Source: Actinomycetales bacterium
GTDB taxonomy: Bacteria; Actinomycetota; Actinomycetes; Actinomycetales; Microbacteriaceae
Assembly: GCA_015655445.1 (NCBI GenBank)
Contig: JAATFA010000131.1
Span: 1 to 46,212 of the forward strand
DNA length: 46,212 nt
Direction of reading: 5' to 3'
Shown: piece by piece, positions 24,843-33,018 of the stretch
Layout of the letters: every line of letters begins with the position of its first letter
Numbering within the stretch: position 1 is the first letter of the stretch
Made by a program: the position numbers and the translations under genes
Notes under the pieces: generated by a model
Database searches by the model: none
Told to the model about the DNA's origin: nothing
Seen by the model: only the letters and a program-made list of their open reading frames with translations

Positions 24843-26210
24843 ATGGACAGGAACACTGCGCGGGAACGCCCGGGAGCCGTCGCCCTCAAGCGGCCGCGAG
24901 CGCCGCGCACGCACGCGAGCGACCCCGAGGTCGCGGCGAGCGTCGCGTCCATCATCGCGGACGTGCGGGAGCGCGGCGACGACGCGGTGCGCGAGTACGC
25001 GCTCCGCTTCGACCGAGACGAGTCCGTCGACTTCCGGATGAGCGACGAGGACATCGCCGCGGCCGTGAGCCGGGTCGCGGAGCAGACGCTCGAGGACATC
25101 CGGTTCGTTCAGGAGCAGGTGCGCGAGATGGCTCGCCATCAGCTCGAGAGTCTCTCCTCCTTCGAGATCGAGACGCTGCCCGGTGTCCGGCTCGGGCAGC
25201 GCAACGTGCCCGTCGACAGCGTCGGGGCCTACGTGCCGGGCGGCCGGTATCCGATGGTCGCGAGCGCCCACATGACGATCGCGACCGCGAAGGCGGCGGG
25301 CGTCGCGCGGGTCGTCGCCTGCACCCCGCGCAACCGGGGAGCCGTGCCCGACGCGACGATCGCCGCCATGCACCTCGCCGGCGCGGACGAGATCCACCTG
25401 CTCGGCGGCGTGCAGGCGCTCGCCGCGATGGCGCTCGGCACGCGGTCCATCCCGCGCGTCGACCTCATCGCAGGGCCCGGCAACGCGTTCGTCGCAGAGG
25501 CCAAGCGGCAGCTCTTCGGCGAGGTGGGCATCGACCTGCTCGCAGGGCCGACCGAGGTGCTCATCGTCGCCGACGGCACCGCGGACCCTCTCGTCGTCGC
25601 CGTCGACCTGCTCGCCCAGGCCGAGCATGGCCCCGACTCGCCCGCCGTGCTCGTGACGACGGACGAGGAGGTCGGCCGTTCCGTCATCGAGCACGTCGAG
25701 AGACTCCTGCCCGGGATGCCGACGAGGGAGAACGCGGAGGCCGCGTGGCGCGACCACGGCGAGGTGCAGCTCGTGGACTCGCTCGACGACGCGTGGGAGC
25801 TCGCCGACGCCTACGCGTTCGAGCACGTGCAGGTGTTGACCGCGAGCCCGCGCGACGCCCTCGTCCGCTTGCGCCACTACGGCGCGCTCTTCCTCGGCGA
25901 GGGCACGTGCGTGGCCTTCGGCGACAAGTCGATCGGCACGAACCACGTGCTCCCGACGCGCGGTGCGGCACGCTTCACGGGAGGGCTGTGGGTGGGCAAG
26001 TTCCTGCGCACGACCACCTATCAGGAGATCTCCGATCCGTCCTCGAGCGCGTTCTTCGGCGAGCTCACGGCTCGGGCCGCGCGCGTGGAGAGCTTCGAGG
26101 GGCATGCCCGATCGGGAGAGCTACGGGCGGCGGGGCAGCGGCGCGATGAGCTTCCCTGGCTTCGCGCTGCGGAGGCGACCCGGGCGCCGGCGGCGGGAGG
26201 CGACCACTAG
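24843..26210 (+). CDS. HpsN-type dehydrogenase of the histidinol dehydrogenase family
   Basis: A 455-residue zinc-dependent, NAD-linked four-electron alcohol dehydrogenase fold. Residues equivalent to the HisD active site are kept: Gln and His in LAQAEHGPDS, Glu-His in FEHVQVLT, Asp in AFGDKSIGTNHVLPT, and His in FEGHARSGEL. The stretch AARFTGGLWVGKFLRTTTYQEIS is characteristic of the branch containing sulfopropanediol 3-dehydrogenase (HpsN) rather than biosynthetic HisD. Such enzymes take a primary alcohol via an aldehyde to an acid. The substrate need not be a sulfonate. GGAGAGG precedes the ATG. The gene has its own copy of the locus operator upstream, so it belongs to the same regulon. 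Confidence 0.85.
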   Translation: MDRNTARERPGAVALKRPRAPRTHASDPEVAASVASIIADVRERGDDAVREYALRFDRDESVDFRMSDEDIAAAVSRVAEQTLEDIRFVQEQVREMARHQLESLSSFEIETLPGVRLGQRNVPVDSVGAYVPGGRYPMVASAHMTIATAKAAGVARVVACTPRNRGAVPDATIAAMHLAGADEIHLLGGVQALAAMALGTRSIPRVDLIAGPGNAFVAEAKRQLFGEVGIDLLAGPTEVLIVADGTADPLVVAVDLLAQAEHGPDSPAVLVTTDEEVGRSVIEHVERLLPGMPTRENAEAAWRDHGEVQLVDSLDDAWELADAYAFEHVQVLTASPRDALVRLRHYGALFLGEGTCVAFGDKSIGTNHVLPTRGAARFTGGLWVGKFLRTTTYQEISDPSSSAFFGELTARAARVESFEGHARSGELRAAGQRRDELPWLRAAEATRAPAAGGDH

Positions 26211-26246
26211 GGCCGACCCTCCGCGGGGGATCCCAGCGCGAGCGAA

Positions 26247-26252
26247 TACAGT
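26247..26252 (+). promoter_or_regulatory. -10 box for the CopD/CtaG gene
   Basis: TACAGT lies three bases before ATG 26256 and six before GTG 26259. A leaderless transcript beginning at the GTG would fit the spacing seen elsewhere in this window. Confidence 0.5.
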
Positions 26253-26255
26253 GTC

Positions 26256-28223
26256 ATGGTGCCGCGCGTCGTCCGTCTCCTCGGGCCGGGGATCCTGCTC
26301 GCGGTCGCGCTCGTGAGCCTCGTCGCGGCGCTGCGATTCGGGGGCGGGGCCGCGCCCGGGGCGCTCTCCGACCCGGGCGCCGTCGTGCGGTGGGGGCTGC
26401 CGGTGGCGAAGCTCCTCTTCGACCTCGGGGAGGCGGTGACGCTCGGGGCGCTCGTGCTCGCCGTCATCGCGTTCTCGCGCGAGGAGCCCGCATACGGCGC
26501 GGCGCTCGACCTCGCGGCGGGGGCCTCGGCCGTGTGGGCCGTCGCCTCGCTCGCGTCGAGCCTCTTCGACTACGTCTCGGTCGGGGCGACCTTCAGCCTC
26601 GACTCGCGCTTCGGGGACGGCTACGCCGACTTCCTCACGTCCGTCTCCTCGGGGCAGGCGTGGCTCGCGACGACCGTCATCGCGGCCGCGATCACCGTGC
26701 TGTGCTTCGCCGTGCGCAACCAGACCGTCGTGCTCGGGATCGCGATCGGCGCCGTCCTGGGCCTGCTGCCCATCTCGCAGCAGGGGCACTCGGGCGACAG
26801 CGCGAGCCACGACGTCGCGGTCGGCGCGCTCTGGCTGCACCTGCTCGGAGCGGGCGTATGGCTCGGCGGGCTCGTGACGATCGCGATCCTGCGCCCGCGC
26901 CTCGACGGAGCTCGACTGCCCGCCGTGCTCGCGCGCTACTCCTCGATCGCGCTCGTGTGCTTCGTCGTCGTCGCGGCGTCCGGCTACACGAGCGCGGAGA
27001 TCCGCGTGCGCCTCGACCAGCTGCTCACGCCCTACGGCGTGCTCGTGCTCGTCAAGGCGACCGCGCTCGTCGCCCTGGGCCTCTTCGGGGCAGCACAGCG
27101 GCGCCTCATCATCGGCCGCATCGGGGCGGCCGGCGCGGACCGAGTGCGCCGGCAGTTCTGGATCCTCGTCGGCGGCGAGCTCGCGTTCATGGGGCTCGCG
27201 AGCGGGGTCGCGGCGGCGCTCGCGCGCACCGAGACGCCCATCCCGGACACGCCCGTGAGCACGAACCCGACGCCCGCCGAGATCCTCACGACGCGTCCGC
27301 TGCCCCCCGAGCTCACGTTCGCGCGTTACTTCACCGAGTGGAACCTCGACCTCATGTGGATCCTCGTGTGCGGCTTCGCGATCGCGTTCTACCTCGCGGG
27401 CGTGTGGCGCCTGCACCGGCGCGGGGACCGATGGCCCGTGCACCGCACGATCCTGTGGATCCTCGGGATCCTCCTGCTCTTCTACATCACCGACGGCGGC
27501 GTGAACGTGTACCAGGAGTACCTGTTCAGCGTGCACATGCTTGCCCACATGACCCTCACGATGGTCGTGCCGATCCTGCTCGTGCCGGCCGCGCCCGTGA
27601 CGCTCGCGCTGCGCGCGATCCGCAAGCGCGACGACGGGTCGCGCGGACCGCGCGAGTGGATCCTGCTCGCCGTCCACTCGCGCGTCGCGCGCCTGCTCGC
27701 GAACCCGATCGTCGCGGCGCTGCTCTTCGCCGGGTCGCTGTGGGTGTTCTACTACACGCCGCTGTTCAGCTGGGCGACGACGGACCACTACGGCCACGAG
27801 TGGATGACGATCCACTTCCTCATCACGGGGTACCTCTTCGTGCAGGCGCTCATCGGCGTCGACCCGGTGCCGTACCGTGCGCCGTACCCGATGCGCCTCA
27901 TCCTGCTGCTCGCGACGATGGCGTTCCACGCGTTCTTCGGCCTGAGCCTCATGACGGGCAAGGCGCTCCTGCTCGCGAACTGGTTCGGCGCGATGGGGCG
28001 CACGGGGGGGCCGAGCGCCCTCGCGGACCAGCAGACGGGCGGAGGGATCGCGTGGAGCGTGGGCGAGATCCCGACCGTCGCGCTCGCGATCGTCGTCGCG
28101 ATCATGTGGAGCCGCAGCGACGCGCGCGAGGCGACGCGGCACGACCGCGCGGCCGATCGCGACGGCGAGGCGGAGCTCGCCGCGTACAACGCGATGCTCG
28201 CCGAGCGCGCGCGCCGCGGCTGA
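26256..28223 (+). CDS. CopD-like / CtaG (caa3 oxidase assembly) fusion membrane protein
   Basis: A 655-residue polytopic protein with about 15 transmembrane helices in two halves. Residues about 1-330 resemble the CopD/YcnJ copper-handling domain, including GALWLHLLGAGVWLGGL near 189 and a later RRLIIGR. Residues about 350-640 resemble the caa3-type cytochrome oxidase assembly factor CtaG, with histidine-rich helices such as FSVHMLAHMTLTMVVP near 426 and a DHYGHEWMTIHFL loop. It probably delivers or handles copper for the respiratory oxidase. The fusion is common in actinomycetes. The start may be ATG 26256 or GTG 26259. It converges with the next gene after only 15 bases. Confidence 0.88.
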   Translation: MVPRVVRLLGPGILLAVALVSLVAALRFGGGAAPGALSDPGAVVRWGLPVAKLLFDLGEAVTLGALVLAVIAFSREEPAYGAALDLAAGASAVWAVASLASSLFDYVSVGATFSLDSRFGDGYADFLTSVSSGQAWLATTVIAAAITVLCFAVRNQTVVLGIAIGAVLGLLPISQQGHSGDSASHDVAVGALWLHLLGAGVWLGGLVTIAILRPRLDGARLPAVLARYSSIALVCFVVVAASGYTSAEIRVRLDQLLTPYGVLVLVKATALVALGLFGAAQRRLIIGRIGAAGADRVRRQFWILVGGELAFMGLASGVAAALARTETPIPDTPVSTNPTPAEILTTRPLPPELTFARYFTEWNLDLMWILVCGFAIAFYLAGVWRLHRRGDRWPVHRTILWILGILLLFYITDGGVNVYQEYLFSVHMLAHMTLTMVVPILLVPAAPVTLALRAIRKRDDGSRGPREWILLAVHSRVARLLANPIVAALLFAGSLWVFYYTPLFSWATTDHYGHEWMTIHFLITGYLFVQALIGVDPVPYRAPYPMRLILLLATMAFHAFFGLSLMTGKALLLANWFGAMGRTGGPSALADQQTGGGIAWSVGEIPTVALAIVVAIMWSRSDAREATRHDRAADRDGEAELAAYNAMLAERARRG

Positions 28224-28238
28224 GCGGGAGCGCGGCGA

Positions 28239-29201
28239 TCAGGTGCGCAGCGCCATCCGGAGGCTGCCGTCGGGCTCGATCACGACGTCGTAGGGGGCGG
28301 CGAACGTGACGTCCTGCTCGAGCCGCCGCTCGGTGCCGTCATAGAGCGACTGCACCTCGACCGACAGGTGGGCGACGCCCACGGCGTTGACGACGGACCA
28401 GCGCCCCTCCTCCCCCGCGGGCACGAGCTGGATCGGGGGATAGTGCACGATCGACCACTGCGGGGTGCCGATCACGCGGTCGTCGACCTGCTGTCCGAAG
28501 GGGCACGCGCTCGGCAGGAGCACGTGCTGCTTCGCGCACTCGTCGAGGGCGCGGTCGACCTGCTGTCGCACGAGCCGTTCGAACCGCGCGTTCGCCGCCG
28601 CCCGCACGGTCACGTCCGTCGCGCCGTCCGGCGTGGCGAGCACCGTCCGGGGTGCGGCCGTGAGGTACGCGCTGCGCGTGTCGACGACGTAGGCTCCCGG
28701 CGCGAAGGCGAGGAAGGTCGTCGGCGTCGCCGCGGCGTCCGTCGTCGTCGTGAGGCCGTTCACGCGCGTGCGGTCGTCGGAGACGACCGTGATCCGCACG
28801 CGCGCGAGCGGCGCGCTCGCGAAGCGCCACGCCGCGAACACGCCGAGCCGGGCGGGCGCGGGGGCGACGACGAAGGCCGTGCGCGCGCTCCTGCCGCCCG
28901 CGCGATATGTCGCCGTGACGCGGCGGCGCGCGTCGCCCGCGTCGGCGACGGAGACGATGTGGACGTCGTCGATCGTGCCGAGCGCCGCGTCCGTGAGCAG
29001 GTCCCGGCGCCCGGCGGGCAGCGGAGCGGTGGACGCGTAGACGAGGGCGCTCGCGGCGTCGCGTCGCGCGAGCGCGTCGAGGTAGCCGCGCACGAACCCC
29101 GCAGGGCTGTAGAGCGTCGCGTTGAGGGCGACGACGACGAGCACGAAGGCGACGACGACCGCGGCGAGCGCTGCTCCCCAGAGGAGCATCGCGCGCCGCA
29201 T
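28239..29201 (-). CDS. Membrane-anchored extracytoplasmic protein, unknown
   Basis: A 320-residue protein with one N-terminal transmembrane anchor (about residues 5-29) and a roughly 290-residue outer domain rich in beta strands. A Cys pair brackets KQHVLLPSA near residue 230, possibly a disulphide. The early part (YLDALARRDAASAL) resembles NTF2-like or DUF4878-type helices that begin some secreted actinobacterial proteins, but this is only a hint. The ATG at 29201 is chosen because a TAGGAT box lies exactly six bases upstream; a GTG two codons earlier is possible. No function is proposed. Confidence 0.7.
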   Translation of the reverse strand: MRRAMLLWGAALAAVVVAFVLVVVALNATLYSPAGFVRGYLDALARRDAASALVYASTAPLPAGRRDLLTDAALGTIDDVHIVSVADAGDARRRVTATYRAGGRSARTAFVVAPAPARLGVFAAWRFASAPLARVRITVVSDDRTRVNGLTTTTDAAATPTTFLAFAPGAYVVDTRSAYLTAAPRTVLATPDGATDVTVRAAANARFERLVRQQVDRALDECAKQHVLLPSACPFGQQVDDRVIGTPQWSIVHYPPIQLVPAGEEGRWSVVNAVGVAHLSVEVQSLYDGTERRLEQDVTFAAPYDVVIEPDGSLRMALRT

Positions 29202-29207
29202 GCCCAC

Positions 29208-29213
29208 ATCCTA
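29208..29213 (-). promoter_or_regulatory. -10 box for a leaderless transcript
   Basis: On the minus strand TAGGAT is followed by six bases and then the ATG at 29201. There is no Shine-Dalgarno, which suggests leaderless translation. Confidence 0.55.
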
Positions 29214-29276
29214 GGGGCGGCGTCCGCTCTCGCCCCGGGCGCGGGGTTAGATTGGGAAGCCCGCTCTGGAGGTGCC

Positions 29277-30569
29277 GTGGTCGACCAGCCGCTCTCGCCC
29301 GAGCAGGCCGCCGTCTTCGCCCTCATCGAGGGCACGCGCGAGCACGTCTTCGTCACGGGGCGCGCGGGCACCGGCAAGTCGACGCTCCTCAACCATCTCG
29401 CCTGGAAGACGTCCAAGCAGCTCGTCGTGTGCGCGCCGACCGGCGTCGCGGCCCTCAACGTGGGCGGCCAGACGATCCACTCGCTCTTCCGCCTGCCGAT
29501 CGGCGTCATCGCCGACCACGACATCGAGCAGGGCCCGGAGGTGCGCCGTGTGCTGGGGGCGATCGACACGCTCGTCATCGACGAGGTCTCGATGGTGAGC
29601 GCGGACCTCCTCGACGCGGTCGACCGCAGCCTGCGGCAGGCGCGCCAGCGGCGGGAGCCGTTCGGCGGCGTGCAGGTCGTGCTGTTCGGGGATCCCTACC
29701 AGCTCGCGCCCGTGCCCGGGGACGGGGAGGAGCGCGCCTACTACGCCGACACCTACCGGTCGATGTGGTTCTTCGACGCGCGCGTGTGGCAGGAGGCGGA
29801 GCTGCGGATCGTCGAGCTCTCCACCATCCACCGCCAGCACGACGACGAGTTCAAGTACCTGCTCGAGGGCGTGCGCCACGGGCTCGTGACGGCGGAGATG
29901 GCGGCGCGCCTCAACGAGACGGGCGCGCGGACTGCCCCCGACGACGTCATCACGCTCGCGACGACGAACGCGACCGTGACGCGCATCAACGCTGCGTCCC
30001 TCGCGCGCCTGCCGGGGCGCGTGCTCACGGCGCGCGCGGAGGTCAACGGGGAGTTCGGCGGCCGAGCGTATCCGGCCGACGAGGCGCTCGAGCTCAAGAC
30101 GGGGGCGCGTGTCATGCTCCTGCGCAACGACCCCGACCTGCGCTGGGTCAACGGATCGATCGGCACCGTGACGAAGATCGACACGACCGTGTGGGTCGAG
30201 ATCGACGGAGAGGAGCACGAGGTGCACCCGGTCACGTGGGAACGCTTCCGCTACTCCTACTCGCCCGCGACGAAGCGGCTCACGAAGGACGTCGTCGCCG
30301 AGTTCATCCAGTTCCCGCTGCGACTCGCGTGGGCGGTGACGATCCACAAGTCGCAGGGCAAGACCTACGATCGCGCGATCGTCGACCTCGGCTCGCGCAG
30401 CTTCGCGCCCGGCCAGACCTACGTCGCGCTCAGCCGCCTGACCTCGCTCGATGGCCTCTACCTCACGCGACCGCTGCGTCCGTCCGACATCATCGTCGAC
30501 GAGGACGTCGAGCGCTTCATGGCGCGCGCGACGCGCGTGCCCGGCGTCGCGGCGGAGCGGACGGCGTAG
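29277..30569 (+). CDS. PIF1/RecD-like ATP-dependent DNA helicase
   Basis: A 430-residue superfamily 1B helicase. Motif I GRAGTGKSTLL is near residue 27, the APTGVAALNVGGQTIHSLF segment follows, motif II VIDEVSM lies near 100, and FGDPYQLAPV near 140. The C-terminal part has WAVTIHKSQGKTYDRAIVDLG and TYVALSRLTSLDGLYL. This order matches bacterial PIF1-like helicases, which unwind DNA 5' to 3' and often act on structured DNA. The GTG at 29277 has CTGGAGG six bases upstream. An upstream TAGATT at about 29249 could be its -10 box. It stands alone and converges with the LLM gene. Confidence 0.9.
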   Translation: MVDQPLSPEQAAVFALIEGTREHVFVTGRAGTGKSTLLNHLAWKTSKQLVVCAPTGVAALNVGGQTIHSLFRLPIGVIADHDIEQGPEVRRVLGAIDTLVIDEVSMVSADLLDAVDRSLRQARQRREPFGGVQVVLFGDPYQLAPVPGDGEERAYYADTYRSMWFFDARVWQEAELRIVELSTIHRQHDDEFKYLLEGVRHGLVTAEMAARLNETGARTAPDDVITLATTNATVTRINAASLARLPGRVLTARAEVNGEFGGRAYPADEALELKTGARVMLLRNDPDLRWVNGSIGTVTKIDTTVWVEIDGEEHEVHPVTWERFRYSYSPATKRLTKDVVAEFIQFPLRLAWAVTIHKSQGKTYDRAIVDLGSRSFAPGQTYVALSRLTSLDGLYLTRPLRPSDIIVDEDVERFMARATRVPGVAAERTA

Positions 30570-30643
30570 CGCGCGGTCGGTGGGTCGTGGGCGTCTCCGT
30601 CGTCCCCAGCCGCGAGCGGAGCGGGCCCGGCGGGCGGGAGCGC

Positions 30644-31558
30644 TCAGGCGAGCACGGCCTCGGCGAGCACGTCGAGCTGCTCGAGGTCGCGCACGTCGAG
30701 CAGCTGGAAGTAGATCCGGTCGGCCCCGAGGGCCGCGAGGCCGGCGACGCGGTCGGCGACCCGCGCGGGGGCGCCCCAGATGCCCTGGCTGAGCCGGTCC
30801 TGCTCGGACTGCCCGACCTCGTCCGCCCGCCGGACGGCCTCCGCGTCGGTCGCGCCGACGGTCGTCGTGAGGGCGATCGAGAGACGCAGCGTGGACGGGT
30901 CGCGCCCGACGCGCTCGCATGCCGCGCGCACGCGCGCGAACCGCGCGGCGAGCACGTCGTCCGGTGCGAACGCGCCGTTGAACTCGCGCGCGTGGCGCGC
31001 GGCGAGCTCGGGCGTGCGCCGGGATCCCCCTCCGCCCATGATGATGGGCACGTCGCCGACGGGGCGCTGCACGCCCGGCACGGCGTCGAGCCGGTAGTGC
31101 TTCCCCTCGAACGAGAACGTCTCGTCCGGTCCGATCGACCACAGGCCGCGGAGGATGTCGAGCTGCTCCTCGAGCATGCCGAAGCGCCGCTCGGGGAACG
31201 GGATGCCGTACGCCTCGTGCTCGCGCGCGTTCCAGCCCGCACCGAGGCCGAGCTCGACCCGGCCGCCCGACATCGCGTCGACGTTCGCGACCTGCACGGC
31301 GAGCGGCCCGGGCAGGCGGAACGTCACGGGCGTGACGAGCGTGCCGAGCCGCACGCGCTCGGTGACGAGCGCGAGCCCCGCGAGCGTCGTCCAGGCGTCG
31401 GTGACGGCGGGCGAGCGCCGCACGAGACCGTCGGGCGGCAGGTAGTGGTCGGAGCGGAAGAACCCGTGGAAGCCGAGCCGCTCGGTCGCGCGTGCGAACG
31501 CGGCGAGCTCGCTCCACGTGGTGCCCTCGTGGGGCTCGACGAAGACGCAGTACTCCAT
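30644..31558 (-). CDS. LLM-class F420-dependent oxidoreductase
   Basis: A 304-residue luciferase-like TIM-barrel enzyme. The sequence contains the expected FFRSDHYLPP near residue 33, VTERVRLGTLVTPVTFR near 66, the LGLGAGWNAREHEAYGIPFP signature near 102 and PIIMGGGGSRRTPELAARHA near 171. In actinomycetes such enzymes use coenzyme F420 (some use FMN) to reduce or oxidise diverse small molecules; the substrate is unknown. AGGAGG precedes the ATG by six bases. Immediately upstream lies a hexanucleotide repeat (31571-31600). Confidence 0.9.
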   Translation of the reverse strand: MEYCVFVEPHEGTTWSELAAFARATERLGFHGFFRSDHYLPPDGLVRRSPAVTDAWTTLAGLALVTERVRLGTLVTPVTFRLPGPLAVQVANVDAMSGGRVELGLGAGWNAREHEAYGIPFPERRFGMLEEQLDILRGLWSIGPDETFSFEGKHYRLDAVPGVQRPVGDVPIIMGGGGSRRTPELAARHAREFNGAFAPDDVLAARFARVRAACERVGRDPSTLRLSIALTTTVGATDAEAVRRADEVGQSEQDRLSQGIWGAPARVADRVAGLAALGADRIYFQLLDVRDLEQLDVLAEAVLA

Positions 31559-31570
31559 GACGACCTCCTG

Positions 31571-31600
31571 CGGATGCGGATGCGGATGCGGATGCGGATG
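31571..31600. repeat. Hexanucleotide tandem repeat (CGGATG)x5
   Basis: Five perfect CGGATG units in a row, 30 bases. The array lies 12 bases upstream of the LLM-oxidoreductase start, beside its ribosome-binding site on the minus strand. Perfect short repeats can vary in copy number by slippage. Confidence 0.95.
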
Positions 31601-31611
31601 CGCTGGCGGGC

Positions 31612-32025
31612 TCAGGCGACGGCGGGCCGCGGCGGCCGCTCGACGCGGAAGCCGAGGAAGGCGAGGATGACGCCGGAGACGAGGTGCAGCGCGTTGTCCC
31701 AGCCGTTGAGCGCGAGCACGTTGATGCTCGCGTGCACGACGAAGAGGCCGACGACGCCGACGACGAGGTAGATGACGCCCGCGGTCGCGTTCGCGCCGCG
31801 AGCTGCGCGCTTGCCGGCGAGCCCGCACAGGAAGAGCACGGCTCCGATCACGAGGTGCACGAGGCTCGAGAACGGGTTGACGGCGAACATGCCGATGAGC
31901 ACGCCCGCATGCGCGTAGTCGGAGAAGAACCCTCCGTACACCTCGTAGAAGAAGCCGAAGATGCCGTAGAGGATGTAGATCACCCCGAAGACGAGTGCCG
32001 CCACCCGGTTCGCGGACGTGCCCAT
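31612..32025 (-). CDS. DUF4383-type membrane protein
   Basis: A 137-residue protein with four transmembrane helices (about residues 8-30, 50-68, 82-98 and 105-125). It shows the NRVAALVFGVIYILYGIFGF start, the NPFSSLVHLVIG turn and the NALHLVSGVILAFLG end typical of the DUF4383 family. That family is frequent in actinomycetes and has no known function. GGGAGG precedes the ATG at 32025. The LLM gene follows on the same strand after a 53-base spacer that contains the repeat. Confidence 0.85.
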   Translation of the reverse strand: MGTSANRVAALVFGVIYILYGIFGFFYEVYGGFFSDYAHAGVLIGMFAVNPFSSLVHLVIGAVLFLCGLAGKRAARGANATAGVIYLVVGVVGLFVVHASINVLALNGWDNALHLVSGVILAFLGFRVERPPRPAVA

Positions 32026-32125
32026 GCTGCCTCCCTTGCGGGGCGCACCCGACGGCGCGCCCCTATATTCGTACCGCGTCCGCACGGTTCGTGCACGACG
32101 GGCGGTGTGCGACGGGCGACGGGAG

Positions 32126-32161
32126 CGTGGGTGGCGAGCCCCCATCCACTCGCCACCCACG
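32126..32161. other. Perfect 13-bp hairpin
   Basis: CGTGGGTGGCGAG at 32126-32138 pairs perfectly with 32149-32161 around a 10-base C-rich loop. No gene ends nearby, so a plain terminator role is not obvious. Confidence 0.8.
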
Positions 32162-32284
32162 GTCTGGGGTCAGGCGTGAGCCGAGCGGCGCGTGCCGCGA
32201 TCGAGCCCCCCCGGCATGGCCGACCGTCGCGGTGCGGTCGCGGTGTCGGAGGAGCAGCGTCGCCCCCGTCCGTCATTCGTAACC

Positions 32285-32322
32285 CCACCCGAGCGGGGTG
32301 CCGCCGCTCTTCGCTCGGGTGG
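32285..32322. other. 10-bp inverted repeat
   Basis: CCACCCGAGC at 32285-32294 pairs with GCTCGGGTGG at 32313-32322 around an 18-base loop. Together with the hairpin about 120 bases upstream it gives this gap a strongly structured character. Confidence 0.7.
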
Positions 32323-32469
32323 CAGGAGCTTCCCAGATGCGCGCCCGCCCGCGTGACGACGCATGCGAGGCATGCGCCCCTGGGCGAGGCGTGGCGTGCC
32401 CCGCGAACGGGCGCGTGACGAGGGCGCGAAAGGCGCGCGACGCGGGCGCGGGAGTGGCACGATGGGGGA

Positions 32470-33000
32470 ATGCCGATCGTGCCCGACACGAAGAGCTGGA
32501 CCTGGGTGCTCGATCGCCGGTGTCCCGAGTGCGGCTTCGACGCGTCCCGCGTCGCCCCCTGCGAGGTCGCCGGGATCCTTCGGGAGAGCATCACGGCGTG
32601 GGCGCCCGTGCTCGCGCGCCCGGGGGTGCGGGAGCGGCCCGACGACAGCACCTGGTCGTCGCTCGAGTACGCTGCGCACGTGCGCGACGTCTTCCGCGTC
32701 TTCCTCGGTCGCGTGCGGCGCGCGCGAGCGGAGGATGACCCGCTCTTCGACGACTGGGACCAGGACGCGGCGGCGGTCGCCGGTCGGTACGGCGAGCTCG
32801 ACCCCGCGGATGTCGAGCGCGACCTCGCGGCGGCCGGCGACGAGCTCGTGCGTGTGCTTGCGTCCGTGCGCGATGACGAGTGGGGCCGTCCGTGCCGGCG
32901 CAGCGACGGATCCGTGTTCACTCTCGGCTCGCTCGTCCGGTACACGGTGCACGACCCCGTGCACCACCTGTGGGACGTGAGCGGCCGTCCGGAGCGCTAG
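32470..33000 (+). CDS. DinB/maleylpyruvate-isomerase-like protein
   Basis: A 176-residue four-helix-bundle protein of the DinB superfamily. The N-terminal TKSWTWVLDRRCPECGFD, with a CXXC pair, is typical of this actinobacterial group. Histidines in EYAAHVRD near residue 70 and in TVHDPVHHLWDV near 160 form the likely metal triad. DinB-like enzymes include mycothiol-dependent isomerases and transferases; the reaction here is unknown. The ATG lies six bases after a weak -10-like CACGAT and behind a GGGGG run, so the start mechanism is uncertain. Confidence 0.85.
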   Translation: MPIVPDTKSWTWVLDRRCPECGFDASRVAPCEVAGILRESITAWAPVLARPGVRERPDDSTWSSLEYAAHVRDVFRVFLGRVRRARAEDDPLFDDWDQDAAAVAGRYGELDPADVERDLAAAGDELVRVLASVRDDEWGRPCRRSDGSVFTLGSLVRYTVHDPVHHLWDVSGRPER

Positions 33001-33018
33001 GTCGCGGGGGCGCCGCGG

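Larger units (their letters stand above)
32026..32469. other. 444-base non-coding region with two long hairpins
   Basis: No protein gene is supportable here. The stretch separates the DUF4383 gene (minus) from the DinB-like gene (plus). It contains two long inverted repeats, listed separately, and several shorter repeats of GCATGC and GGCGTG. It could hold promoters, a structured RNA, or remnants. None is identified. Confidence 0.55.

Noticed and set aside
24843-26210. Calling this gene hisD of histidine biosynthesis
   Set aside because: The AARFTGGLWVGKFL segment and the catabolic context place it in the HpsN-type branch; no other his genes adjoin.
12415-26210. Naming the locus a dihydroxypropanesulfonate (sulfonate) pathway
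   Set aside because: Only the HpsN-type gene points that way; no sulfonate lyase or sulfite exporter is present, and a mannonate-dehydratase-like gene points to sugar acids.
29252-31771. Long open frame of over 800 codons across the helicase and LLM genes
   Set aside because: Arg/Ala-rich shadow in the wrong frame; the true genes on both strands are clear.
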